Assembly (NCBI RefSeq): GCF_001040945.1
Contig: NZ_CP011930.1
Span: forward strand, 1,798,001-1,862,000
Length of the DNA stretch: 64,000 nucleotides
Direction of reading: 5' to 3'
Source of the DNA: Herbaspirillum seropedicae
GTDB taxonomy: Bacteria > Pseudomonadota > Gammaproteobacteria > Burkholderiales > Burkholderiaceae_D
The notes beneath the pieces were generated by a model. It was given only the letters and a program-made list of their open reading frames with translations, was not told the DNA's origin and did not search any database. A program made the translations under genes and the position numbers. This document shows, in pieces, positions 25,242-34,061 of this stretch (position 1 is its first letter; each line of letters opens with the position of its first letter).

Positions 25242-26063
25242 GGTCGTCTGCACGGGATTTCTTCCTGCGCTCTAGCTTAATGCTTATCTTTCTCCGGTCG
25301 TGAGGACGCGCCGGGAGCGGCCCGGCAGCCGCTCACTTTTCTTGTCTCGCCAAGAAAAGTAAGCAAAAGAAGGCGACCCCTAAGATCCAGCCCTCCTTCG
25401 GAGGGTTCCCGCCGCAGTGGAGCGAAAAGTGGGAAAAATAGAGTCGCTTCGCTCCGACTATTTTTCTGATCCACTTTTCGCTCCACTGCGGCGGCTGGCT
25501 CTAAGGGGAAAAACCTGAACGGGCTCGCCTTCGGCCTCGCACTTCTCCTACTCGCCTTCGGCTTTGGCTGGGGACGGTGCGCCTTCGATACGTCGCTTCG
25601 CGACTACTCAGTCCGAACGGGGGGAAATAATTTAGAAGAAAAACAAAGGCTGGAAAGCGAAAGAGAAAGAGAAGAGGAAGAGGAAGAGGAAGAGGAAGAG
25701 GAAGAAAAACTAAAAAGTACGGAAAGTATGTGATCGAAGAGAGTCGATGCGTCAGCGAGCCCCCGGCGATGCCGAAGGCGAGCCGGACCGGCCGTCCGCT
25801 TCTGACCCGCCGCGTCAGCGCGCATAAAAACGGATCAGAAAAATAGTCGGAGCGAAGCGACTCTATTTTTCCCGTTTTTATGCGCGCTGACGCGGGGACC
25901 CTCCGAAGGAGGGCGGGGCAGTAGCGGTCGCCTTCTTTTGCTTACTTTTCTTGGCGAGACAAGAAAAGTGAGCGGCTGCCGGGCCGCTCCCGGCGCGTTC
26001 TCCCGACCGGAGAAAGATAAACATTAAGCTAGAGCGCAGGAAGAAATTCCGTGCAGACTACCC
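25242..26063. repeat. Nested inverted-repeat element, copy B
   Basis: Second copy of the element at 11551-12372, in the same orientation with a constant offset of 13,691 bases over 822 bases and no indel. The few substitutions seen are all in the outer ~60 bases on the left and ~90 bases on the right; the core, including the microsatellite, is identical. It sits between the convergent 3' ends of purU and the acyl-CoA synthetase gene. Outer-arm pairing is shorter than in copy A: homology between its own arms stops at about GTCTGCACGG. The left flank (25154-25241) is strongly T/G-rich and the right flank A/C-rich. No gene is called within 25154-26160. Confidence 0.95.
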
Positions 26064-26120
26064 AGGAGGGCAGCATCAAAAGAACCGCCAGCCAAGCCCC
26101 CCAGCAAGCAGCAAGCAAGC

Positions 26121-26162
26121 AGCAAGCAGAAATCAGCAAGCAGAAATCAGCAAGCAGAAATC
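26121..26162. repeat. 14-bp tandem repeat, three units
   Basis: AGCAAGCAGAAATC is repeated three times without change and is preceded by looser AGCAAGC repeats from about 26103. The last unit overlaps the stop codon of the convergent acyl-CoA synthetase gene by two bases. Confidence 0.9.
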
Positions 26163-27798
26163 AGGAAGAAGGATACTGCTCCCGCATCACCCGCTTGTTA
26201 AGCTTACCCACACTGGTCCGCGCCAACTCAGCCACAAACCGCACCCGATCCGGCACCCCATAACGCGAAATAGCCCCCGCCTCAGCAGCCGCCCGAACAT
26301 GTTCCCGGATATCGTCCTCGCTGACCGCAGCAGCATCTTTCTTGAGCACCACCAGCGCCACAGGCCGCTCGCCCCACTTGCCATCCTGTATCCCGATGAC
26401 CGCCGTTTCCGCCACCGCAGGATGGCGCGCAATGATGTCCTCGATCTGCAACGAAGAGACCCATTCGCCACCAGTCTTGATTACATCCTTGATGCGATCG
26501 GTCACCTGCAGATAGCCTTCGGCATCCAGATGCCCGATATCCTGCGTATGCAGCCATCCTCCCCGCCATAGCTCTTCAGAAGCCTCAGCCTGATGCAGGT
26601 AGCCCTGCGTGAGCCAAGGCGCCCGCACCACCACCTCACCGGTCGTGCTGCCGTCGCGCGGACAATCCTGCATCTCGCCATCGACCGTACGCAAGTCCAC
26701 CAGCGGCAAGGGCCGTCCCGTCTTCACCCGGATCGCCGCTTCGCGCTCCCCGCCCAGCTCCTCGGTTGGCACCTGCGCCAGCGTCAGCACCGGGCAGGTC
26801 TCCGACATGCCATAGCCGGTGAAGACATCAATGCCGCGATCACGCGCCATCTTCGCCAGGCTGCCCGTCATCGCCGAGCCGCCGATGATCATCTTCCAGC
26901 CCGACAGGTCCGCCTCGCGCGCCTGTTCGGAGGTCAGCACCATCTGCAGGATGGTCGGCACGCAATGCGAGAAGGTGACCTTCTCCTCGCGGATCAGCCT
27001 GCAGATCGTGTCCGGGACATAGCGGCCCGGATAGACCTGCTTGACCCCGGCCATGGTGGCCACATACGGCAACCCCCAGGCGTGGACGTGGAACATGGGC
27101 GTCAATGGCATGTACACGTCGTCGCGATGGAAGCGCCCCTGCTGCGGCGCCAGCGCCAGGCCGGCGGTGGTGGCCAGGGTGTGCAGCACCAGTTGACGGT
27201 GGCTGAAGTACACCCCCTTGGGCAGGCCCGTGGTGCCGGTGGTGTAGAAGGTGGTGGCGCGGGCGTTCTCGTCGAAGTCGGGGAAGTCGCAGGCTGGCTC
27301 GGCCTGGGCCAGCAGTTCCTCATACTCGCCAGCAAAGCCAGGACCGCGCGGGCAGGGCGTGGCGTCGTCGGTGAGCCAGACACAGCGCGTGAGCGTGGTC
27401 AGCTCGCCGCGGATCTGCTTCAACAACGGCAGGAAGTCGGAATTGACCAGCAAGACGTCGGCCTGCGCATGATTGAGGGTATAGGCGATCTGCTCGGGAG
27501 AAAGACGCACGTTGACCGTCTGCAGCACGCATCCCATCATCGGCACGGCAAAGAAGCATTCGAGGTAACGGTTGCTGTCCCAATCCATCACAGCCACCGT
27601 GTTGCCCGGCTGCAGACCCATTTCCTTGAGCGCATTGGCCAGACGCTGCACGCGCTCGTAGAAGCCGGCATAGCTCAGGCGGCGCTGGCCGTAAATGATT
27701 TCCTGTCCGGAGGCGGTGGCCAGGGCGCTGTGCAGCAATTGCTTGATCAGCAGCGGATAGCCATAGGCGGACGGGGTCTGGTGGATGGCTTGGGGCAT
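26161..27798 (-). CDS. AMP-dependent acyl-CoA synthetase / fatty-acid-CoA ligase
   Basis: A 545-residue adenylate-forming enzyme. The AMP-binding P-loop is TGTTGLPKG (187-195), with later core motifs GYGMSETCP, TGEVVVRAPWLTQGY, the adenylation motif WLHTQDIGHLD, the hinge DRIKDVIKTGGEWVS and the catalytic lysine in GKLNKR near the C-terminus. The overall pattern is that of medium/long-chain acyl-CoA ligases of the DmdB/FadD3-like group. A GAGGAGA ribosome site precedes the ATG. It is monocistronic. Substrate could be a fatty acid or methylmercaptopropionate-like acid; sequence alone does not decide. Confidence 0.9.
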   Translation of the reverse strand: MPQAIHQTPSAYGYPLLIKQLLHSALATASGQEIIYGQRRLSYAGFYERVQRLANALKEMGLQPGNTVAVMDWDSNRYLECFFAVPMMGCVLQTVNVRLSPEQIAYTLNHAQADVLLVNSDFLPLLKQIRGELTTLTRCVWLTDDATPCPRGPGFAGEYEELLAQAEPACDFPDFDENARATTFYTTGTTGLPKGVYFSHRQLVLHTLATTAGLALAPQQGRFHRDDVYMPLTPMFHVHAWGLPYVATMAGVKQVYPGRYVPDTICRLIREEKVTFSHCVPTILQMVLTSEQAREADLSGWKMIIGGSAMTGSLAKMARDRGIDVFTGYGMSETCPVLTLAQVPTEELGGEREAAIRVKTGRPLPLVDLRTVDGEMQDCPRDGSTTGEVVVRAPWLTQGYLHQAEASEELWRGGWLHTQDIGHLDAEGYLQVTDRIKDVIKTGGEWVSSLQIEDIIARHPAVAETAVIGIQDGKWGERPVALVVLKKDAAAVSEDDIREHVRAAAEAGAISRYGVPDRVRFVAELARTSVGKLNKRVMREQYPSS

Positions 27799-27944
27799 GC
27801 CGGGTCTCCTCTGTTGCGGCGTGGTCGCCTGTTGTCGGAATGAACCCCGATGATAACGCTAACGCTCCCAGAGGATGGTGGTCGGGACGACGAAATGTGC
27901 CAGGCCTGCCTGCGGCAAATCGTCGCCCCGCCGATGCGGCAGGC

Positions 27945-28235
27945 TCAGCGCTTCTCTTCCAGCGAGGTGACCGTCAGCGCGCCATCGATGCGGTCGGCCG
28001 TGAAGCGGACCTGCTCGCCTTCACGCGCCTGGCCGACGATCTCGGGCGCAGCCCGGAACACCATGGTCATGGCCGGCATCTGCAGGTTGGCAATCTCGCC
28101 GTGGCGGATGGTGAGCTTGCCGGCGGCGGCGTCGATCTTGCGGATCTGGCCGTCGACCTTGGGGGCGCTGTCTTGCGCCTGGGCCGCCGGCATGCTGAGG
28201 AACAGGGCGGCCAGAAGGGGAAAGAGGCGTAACAT
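27945..28235 (-). CDS. Periplasmic CusF-like copper-binding protein
   Basis: A 96-residue protein with a Sec signal peptide (first 20 residues, ...PAAQAQD) and a CusF beta-barrel domain. The metal-site segment is HGEIANLQMPAMTMVF, giving His45, Met56 and Met58 in the positions of the CusF ligands. The Trp that caps Cu(I) in E. coli CusF is replaced by Met53. It is the last gene of a minus-strand set: His-rich protein, TolC-type protein, multicopper oxidase, CusF. Likely a periplasmic Cu(I) chaperone for the oxidase or the efflux protein. AAAGGAAA ribosome site. Confidence 0.88.
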   Translation of the reverse strand: MLRLFPLLAALFLSMPAAQAQDSAPKVDGQIRKIDAAAGKLTIRHGEIANLQMPAMTMVFRAAPEIVGQAREGEQVRFTADRIDGALTVTSLEEKR

Positions 28236-28287
28236 GGATTTTCCTTTTCGATGAAGTTAACGTAATTAATGATGACTCAGTGATGAC

Positions 28288-29676
28288 TCAGTGATGACCC
28301 TGGTGGCCGCCCTGCATGCCGGGCTTGACGACTTCCAGCGTGGGCTTGCCATCGTCGCGGTCGGGTGCGCGGGCGGCGCTGGGAGCGGGGCCGTTCCAGG
28401 GGCGGGCGACCGTGCCGGCGGGGGCGCGGTACCAGCCTGGATCGCGGTAGTCGTCGCGCGCCAGCTGCTTGCGCACCTTGACGGTGCTGAACATGCCGCC
28501 CATCTCGATGGGGCCATACGGGCCGCGCCCGGTCATCATGGGCAGGGTGTTCTCGGGCAGGGGCATTTCCATCTCGCCCATGGAACCGCCCTTGTCGCCC
28601 ATGGCCATGTAGTCGGGGATGAGCCGGGTGATCTTGTCGAGGACCTTGGATTGGTCCACCCCGATCATGGTCGGCAGGTCATGGCCCATGGCGTTCATGG
28701 TGTGATGGGCCTTGTGGCAATGCAGCGCCCAGTCGCCTTCTTCGGTGGCGTCGAATTCGATGGCGCGCATCTGGCCTACGGCAATATCGGTGGTCACTTC
28801 CGGCCAGCGCGCTGCGGGCGGCACCCAGCCGCCATCGGTGCCGGTGACGCTGAACTCATGGCCGTGCAGGTGCAGCGGATGATTGGTCATGGTGAGATTG
28901 CCCACGCGGATGCGCACGCGGTCGTTCTGCCGCACCACCAGCGGATCGATACCGGGGAAGGCGCGGCTGTTCCAGGTCCACAGGTTGAAGTCCAGCATGG
29001 TGCTGACCTTGGGGACCGATGCCCCGGGCGCGATGTCGTAGGCATTCATCAGGAAGACGAAGTCGCGGTCCACCCGCATGAAGCCAGGGTCTTTCGGATG
29101 CGTGACCCAGAAGCCCATCATGCCCATGGCCATCTGCACCATCTCGTCCGCATGTGGGTGATACATGAAGGTGCCGGCGCGCCTGGCGGTGAATTCATAG
29201 ACGTAGGTCTTGCCCGGCGGGATGGCCGGCTGCGTCAGGCCCGATACGCCATCCATGCCATTGGGCAGGCGCTGTCCGTGCCAGTGCACCGAGGTGGCTT
29301 CGGGCAGCTTGTTGGTGACGAAGATGCGCACCCGGTCGCCTTCCACGACTTCGATGGTGGGACCGGGACTCTGGCCGTTGTAGCCCCACAGCCTGGCCTT
29401 CATGCCAGGCGCAATCTCGCGCACCACCGGTTCGGCCACCAGGTGGAATTCCTTGACGCCATTGTTCATGCGCCAGGGCAGGCTCCAGCCATTGAGGGTG
29501 ACCACCGGCTGGTATGGACGGCCATTGGCGGGATGCAGCGGCGGCTGGGTGGCGGGGCTGGCCTGTAGCGGCGCTTCCGGCAGGGCGGCCGCGCCGGCGC
29601 GGCTGACCGCGCCTGCCGTCACCGCCAGGGCTGCGCCTTGCAGGAAACTGCGGCGTTGCTTGTCGGGTGTGCTCAT
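28288..29676 (-). CDS. Multicopper oxidase (CopA/CueO-like), Tat-exported
   Basis: A 462-residue periplasmic oxidase with a twin-arginine signal (KQRRSFLQGAALAVTAG). All four copper-ligand blocks are visible: HWHG (131-134), HPHAD (173-177), NHPLHLHGHEF (265-275) and HCHKAHHTMNAMGH (319-332). It probably oxidises Cu(I) to the less toxic Cu(II). The Met-rich patch usual between the last two blocks of CopA is small; a Met-rich stretch appears after them instead (GSMGEMEMPLPENTLPMM). The start overlaps the stop of the TolC-type gene as ATGA, so the two are translationally coupled. Confidence 0.92.
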   Translation of the reverse strand: MSTPDKQRRSFLQGAALAVTAGAVSRAGAAALPEAPLQASPATQPPLHPANGRPYQPVVTLNGWSLPWRMNNGVKEFHLVAEPVVREIAPGMKARLWGYNGQSPGPTIEVVEGDRVRIFVTNKLPEATSVHWHGQRLPNGMDGVSGLTQPAIPPGKTYVYEFTARRAGTFMYHPHADEMVQMAMGMMGFWVTHPKDPGFMRVDRDFVFLMNAYDIAPGASVPKVSTMLDFNLWTWNSRAFPGIDPLVVRQNDRVRIRVGNLTMTNHPLHLHGHEFSVTGTDGGWVPPAARWPEVTTDIAVGQMRAIEFDATEEGDWALHCHKAHHTMNAMGHDLPTMIGVDQSKVLDKITRLIPDYMAMGDKGGSMGEMEMPLPENTLPMMTGRGPYGPIEMGGMFSTVKVRKQLARDDYRDPGWYRAPAGTVARPWNGPAPSAARAPDRDDGKPTLEVVKPGMQGGHQGHH

Positions 29677-31058
29677 GGTTGTTTTCCTTGTGTGGGACGG
29701 CCGCCCAGGGCCAGTTGCAGGCTGGCGTCGGCAATCCAGAAGTCGCGCTGGGCCTCGATGGCGGCGTTGACGGTGGCGGCTTGTTCGCGGGCATCGGCCA
29801 ACAGGATGAAGACGCTGACGAGCATGCCGTTGTAGCGCAGCACGTTTTCATCAGCGATGCGCTGGCGCAGGGGCAGCCATTCATCCTGATAGCGCCGCGC
29901 CAGGGTGTAGGCATCCTGCCGCTCGCGCCAGGCCAGGCGCGCCTGGGCGCGCGCATCGAGGACGGCGGCGGCCAGCTTGTGGGCGCCTTGCAGGTAGATG
30001 GCTTCGGCCTTGGCCACGCGCGCCTCGCCCCAGTCGAACAGCGGGATCTCCAGCGAGATCTCGTAGCCGTTCTCGACCGGCTTGCCGCTTTCGGTGGTGC
30101 GCAGCGCGCCCAGGTCCAGTACGTTGACCAGGCGCGTGGCGCGGGTCAGACCCAGCGAGGTTTGCAAGCCCTCCAGTTCGGTGCGGGCGGCCTCGACGTC
30201 GAGGCGCTGTTGCAGGGCTTGCTGCTCGATGTCGTCCACGGCTTCCAACTGCCGGGGCAGGGCGGGCAATTGGGCCGGCAGCGAGAAGTCCGGGGCCAGG
30301 CCCAGCAGGCGGGCCAGGCTTTCCTTGTGCTGCGCAGCCAGGCGGCGGGCCTGTTGCAGGCTGGTTTGCGCCTGGCCGTAGAAGAACTGCTCGCGGGCGC
30401 TGTCAAGCTGGCTGATGTTGCCCAGCCGCGCCATTTGCGCCGCCAGCGCATGCGCTGCCTCGGCGGCGTCGGCCACTTGCTTCTGGTACTGCAAGCCCTG
30501 CTGCGCCGCCACCGCCTGGTAGTAGGCCTGCCGGGTCTGCGCGGCCACGCTCAGCACGCGTGAGGCCAGCGACAGACGCACTTGCTCGAAGCGCCGCTGT
30601 TCGATGCGCGACGCAGCCGGCAGGGTGAGCAGGCGCATCAGGCCCAGCGACAGGCTGCGTTCGATCTTGAGATCGTCACCGGCATGGCTGCGCTTGAAGG
30701 AAAAGCCGGGATTGGGCAGGCGGCCGGCCTGCACCAGGTCGGCCTCGGCCACGCCGAGTCCGGCGAAATCGGCTTGCAGGTCCGGATTGTTGATGAGTGC
30801 GATCTGCACAGCGTCATCGGCGCTGGCCAGTCGTGGCGTGCTGTTGGCGGGATCGTGCAGCAACTGGCGCACGTGCTCGCTGCTGGCCTGGGTTTGTTGC
30901 GGGGTGCGGTTCCAGGCCGGGGCCTGGCCCAGGCGCGTGCTGCTGGCCTGCTCGACCTGGCCGAAACCGCCGTCGGGCGACAGCTGGGCGCAGCCAGCCA
31001 GCAAGGCGCAGGCGGCCACGGCAGCGGCCCGCAAGGGACGTGAAACGTGGGGGATCAT
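29673..31058 (-). CDS. TolC-family outer-membrane efflux lipoprotein (CusC-like)
   Basis: A 461-residue outer-membrane factor with a lipoprotein signal (LLAGC, Cys at about residue 22) and the repeated coiled-coil pattern of outer-membrane efflux proteins (LINNPDLQADFAGLGVAEADLVQAG; LPNPGFSFKRS; then a second repeat, VLDARAQARLAWRERQDAY). It is coupled by ATGA to the multicopper oxidase. No RND pump (CusA) or fusion protein (CusB) gene is adjacent, so it may work with a pump encoded elsewhere or take the place of PcoB/CopB. GAGGA ribosome site. Confidence 0.88.
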   Translation of the reverse strand: MIPHVSRPLRAAAVAACALLAGCAQLSPDGGFGQVEQASSTRLGQAPAWNRTPQQTQASSEHVRQLLHDPANSTPRLASADDAVQIALINNPDLQADFAGLGVAEADLVQAGRLPNPGFSFKRSHAGDDLKIERSLSLGLMRLLTLPAASRIEQRRFEQVRLSLASRVLSVAAQTRQAYYQAVAAQQGLQYQKQVADAAEAAHALAAQMARLGNISQLDSAREQFFYGQAQTSLQQARRLAAQHKESLARLLGLAPDFSLPAQLPALPRQLEAVDDIEQQALQQRLDVEAARTELEGLQTSLGLTRATRLVNVLDLGALRTTESGKPVENGYEISLEIPLFDWGEARVAKAEAIYLQGAHKLAAAVLDARAQARLAWRERQDAYTLARRYQDEWLPLRQRIADENVLRYNGMLVSVFILLADAREQAATVNAAIEAQRDFWIADASLQLALGGRPTQGKQP

Positions 31059-31150
31059 GGAATCCTCGTCTGATGGTGATCGTCATGCCATGCGCGCACT
31101 GTGGTCAGGGCGCGCAGGCTCAGGCGCACGCGGACGTGCGCAGGGCGATA

Positions 31151-31588
31151 TCAGGCCAGGGCAGGGGGACGGTCGGGGTTTTCCGGCAGATAGCCGACGA
31201 AGCCGGAAGCCGGCAGCGCAATGAATTCGCGCGAGGGAAGATCGGGCGCAGGCGGCGCGCTCAGGGCCAGCGGCAGCAGGCCGCCGACGGTGCAGGCGGC
31301 GCAGAAGCTGCAGGAAGCTTGGGTGTGATGGGGCGGGTCTGGCTGGTGGGCGGTCTCGGCACTCTGGTCGGCAACGGTCTGAGCCGCCGCGCCATGATGT
31401 CCTTGCGGGGCATGATGCTCATGCTGCATCCCGGCGCTGTGCGCGGCGGGCGCGGCCGGTGCGGATGGTGCGTGATGCCGGGCCGACGACTGCACAGCCG
31501 GCGCGCAGGCCTGCAGCGCCGCGGCGAAACCCTGGACGGGAATGGCCAGCGCCAGCAAGCAGAGCAGGAAGAGTTTTGCGCGCAGCAT
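31151..31588 (-). CDS. Secreted His-rich protein with CSFCAAC motif (DUF2946-like)
   Basis: A 145-residue protein with a hydrophobic N-terminal signal (MLRAKLFLLCLLALAIPVQG). A His/Ala/Gln-rich middle (MQHEHHAPQGHHG, PPHHTQASC) is followed by CSFCAACTVGG and a Pro-rich tail. The CxxCxxC motif and His clusters suggest metal binding; the layout resembles small DUF2946 proteins found with copper genes. The chosen ATG is 36 bases inside the longest frame, where the signal peptide begins. It is upstream of the TolC-type gene on the same strand (92-base gap) and likely the first gene of that set. Low sequence complexity limits certainty. Confidence 0.7.
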   Translation of the reverse strand: MLRAKLFLLCLLALAIPVQGFAAALQACAPAVQSSARHHAPSAPAAPAAHSAGMQHEHHAPQGHHGAAAQTVADQSAETAHQPDPPHHTQASCSFCAACTVGGLLPLALSAPPAPDLPSREFIALPASGFVGYLPENPDRPPALA

Positions 31589-31643
31589 TATGGGCGGCAG
31601 TATAGACCGTCCGGCTGGCGGCAATCAACCTGTCCCTCCATGC

Positions 31644-33980
31644 TCAAGCGGCGGCCTTGCGCTGGCGCAAGCCGCGCACCAGGCGCAGGCCGTTGAAGAC
31701 CACGATCAGGCTGGCTCCCATGTCGGCAAACACCGCCATCCACAGCGAACTCATGCCCACCAGCGCCAAGCCCAGGAACACCGCCTTGATGCCCAGCGCG
31801 ATGCTGATGTTCTGCACCAGCACGGCATGGGCCTTGCGGCTCAGGCGAATGAAGTCGGGAATCTTGCGCAGGTCGTCGTCCATCAAGGCCACGTCGGCCG
31901 TTTCCAGCGCCGTGTCGGTGCCGGCCGCGCCCATGGCGAACCCGATATCGGCCCGCGCCAGCGCCGGCGCATCGTTGATGCCGTCGCCCACCATGCCCAC
32001 GCCGCGCACGCCGTGACGCTGGCTCAGTTCTTCGATGGCCTTGAGCTTGTCTTCCGGCAGCTGGTCGCCGCGGGCATCGCTGATGCCGGTCTGGGCGGCG
32101 ATGGCCTGGGCGGTGTGGCTGTTGTCGCCGGTCAGCATGATGACCTCCACCCCCAGCGCGCGCAGCTCGGCCACGGCTTGCCTGCTGCTGGGGCGCACCG
32201 TATCGGCCACCGCCACCAGCAGTTGCGGCTGACCATCGAGGCACAGCACGGTGGTGGTCTTGCCTTGTTTCTCGAAGGCTTGCAGGCGCGCTTCCAGTTC
32301 CGGGCTGCACTGGCCCAGTTCGTGGACCAGGCGGTGATTGCCCAGGTGCAGCAACTGTCCGTTGATGCGTCCTTGCACGCCGCGTCCGGCCAGGGCGGCG
32401 AATTCGCTCACCTCCACGGTCGCGATCTCTTCCTGGGCGGCGATGGCGCGCGAGACCGGGTGGTCCGAACGGGCCGCCAGGGAGACCGCCAGTTGCAGCA
32501 GCGCCTGCTGGTCCGCCTGTGCCTGCAGCGAGACCACATCGGTCACGCGCGGCTTGCCGAAGGTGAGGGTGCCGGTCTTGTCCAGCGCCAGGGCGCGCAG
32601 CTGGCGGCCCTGCTCCAGATAGACGCCGCCCTTGACCAGGATGCCGTGGCGGGCCGCCGAGGCCAGGCCGCTGACGATGGTCACGGGAGTGGAGATGACC
32701 AGCGCGCAGGGACAGGCGATCACCAGCAGCACCAGCGCCTTGTACAGCCAGGGCTGGAAGGCCGCACCCGCCAGCAGCGGCGGCAGCAGCGCCACCAGCA
32801 CGGCCATGACCACCACGGCAGGGATGTAGTAGCGGGCGAAGTTGTCCACGAAGCGCTGGGTCGGCGCGCGCTGGCCCTGCGCCTGCTGCACGCTCTTGAC
32901 GATGCGCGCCAGCGTGGAGTCGCCTTGCGCCGCCGTCACGCGCATCTCGAAGGCGCCCTGTTCATTGATGGTGCCGGCAAAGACCGGATCACCGGCCTGC
33001 TTCTGTACCGGTATGCTTTCTCCGGTAATGGGCGCCTGGTTGATGCTGGTGCTGCCTGACAGCACCAGGCCATCCAGCGGTACACGTTCCCCAGGGGCGA
33101 CCCGTACAGTGTCATCCACTGTCACGGTACGGGCCGGTACAGTTGACCAGACACCGTCCTCGCCGCGCCGCGTGGCCATGTCGGGCGTCATCGCCAGCAG
33201 GCCGGCAATGGCATTGCGGGCGCGGTCCAGCGACAGCGCTTCGATCATCTCGGCCAGGGTGAACAGCACGATCACCACCGCCGCTTCGGGCCACTGGCCG
33301 ATGACGGCCGCACCGATGACGGCCAGCGACATCAGGAAGTTCATGTTCAGCGAGAAGTTGCGCAGGGCGATCCAGCCCTTCTTGAGCGTGCCCAGCCCAC
33401 CCAGCAGGATGGCCGCGAGCGCCAGCCCGATCACCGGCAGCGAGCGCTCGTCGCCGCTGCTCCAGGCCAGCACTTCGGCGCCCAGCGCGGCTACGCCGGC
33501 CAGGCCCAGCAAGATCCAGCGCCGGGCCGGGATGCGGTAGGCAGCGGCTTGGTCAGGTGCGTCGCGGCCGGCCTCGGCGTCGAGCGAGTCGGATTTGACG
33601 GCGGGCAGCATGTCCAGCGCCTTGAGGGTCGCCACCAGCGGGGCGATGGAGGGCAACTGGTGTTGCACGGTCAGCTCGCGCTGGATCAGGTTGAATTCCA
33701 GCGTACCCACGCCGGACATCTGCGAGAGGCGTTCGCGGATCAGCTTTTCTTCGGTCGGGCAGTCCATCTTCTGGATGAAGAAGACCGCCTCTTCGGTTGC
33801 TCCCTCCAGGCGTGCGGCGGGGATGGGCGCGGACCTTTCCTGCTCGCTGGCGCATGCATGGCCGGCGCAGCAACTGGAGGTTGCGGGGGCGTGATGATGG
33901 TCGTGCTCATGTGCGTGCTCATGGCCATGGTCGTGATCATGCAGGTGATCGTGATCGTGCTTGTGCGAATGTTCCGCCAT
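31644..33980 (-). CDS. cadA: Heavy-metal translocating P-type ATPase (Cd/Zn/Pb type)
   Basis: A 778-residue P1B-type ATPase. The first 30 residues contain 15 histidines in an H-x-H alternation, followed by SSCCAGHAC and one metal-binding domain with MDCPTEE (72-78). Conserved blocks follow: TGES (319-322), the membrane CPC metal site (423-425), the phosphorylated DKTGT (467-471) and GDGIND. A CPC site with a divergent CadR-type regulator indicates Zn/Cd/Pb efflux rather than copper. AAGGAG ribosome site. It is transcribed away from the regulator through a MerR-type promoter at 34017-34049. Confidence 0.92.
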   Translation of the reverse strand: MAEHSHKHDHDHLHDHDHGHEHAHEHDHHHAPATSSCCAGHACASEQERSAPIPAARLEGATEEAVFFIQKMDCPTEEKLIRERLSQMSGVGTLEFNLIQRELTVQHQLPSIAPLVATLKALDMLPAVKSDSLDAEAGRDAPDQAAAYRIPARRWILLGLAGVAALGAEVLAWSSGDERSLPVIGLALAAILLGGLGTLKKGWIALRNFSLNMNFLMSLAVIGAAVIGQWPEAAVVIVLFTLAEMIEALSLDRARNAIAGLLAMTPDMATRRGEDGVWSTVPARTVTVDDTVRVAPGERVPLDGLVLSGSTSINQAPITGESIPVQKQAGDPVFAGTINEQGAFEMRVTAAQGDSTLARIVKSVQQAQGQRAPTQRFVDNFARYYIPAVVVMAVLVALLPPLLAGAAFQPWLYKALVLLVIACPCALVISTPVTIVSGLASAARHGILVKGGVYLEQGRQLRALALDKTGTLTFGKPRVTDVVSLQAQADQQALLQLAVSLAARSDHPVSRAIAAQEEIATVEVSEFAALAGRGVQGRINGQLLHLGNHRLVHELGQCSPELEARLQAFEKQGKTTTVLCLDGQPQLLVAVADTVRPSSRQAVAELRALGVEVIMLTGDNSHTAQAIAAQTGISDARGDQLPEDKLKAIEELSQRHGVRGVGMVGDGINDAPALARADIGFAMGAAGTDTALETADVALMDDDLRKIPDFIRLSRKAHAVLVQNISIALGIKAVFLGLALVGMSSLWMAVFADMGASLIVVFNGLRLVRGLRQRKAAA

Positions 33981-34016
33981 CCGGTGCTCCTTGTGCAGCC
34001 AATTGGGTTCAGGGGT

Positions 34017-34049
34017 ATATTAAAAACCCTGAAGTAACTACAAGGTCAA
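34017..34049 (-). promoter_or_regulatory. MerR-type promoter/operator for the CadA-type ATPase gene
   Basis: Read on the minus strand: -35 TTGACC (34044-34049), -10 TAATAT (34017-34022), spacer 20-21 bases, longer than the usual 17. A 21-base imperfect dyad, ACCYTGWAGT on both arms around a central base, fills the spacer (34026-34046). Long spacer plus dyad is the hallmark of promoters untwisted by CadR/PbrR/ZntR proteins. The divergent regulator gene begins 13 bases away. Confidence 0.85.
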
Positions 34050-34061
34050 GCGAGGATCATC

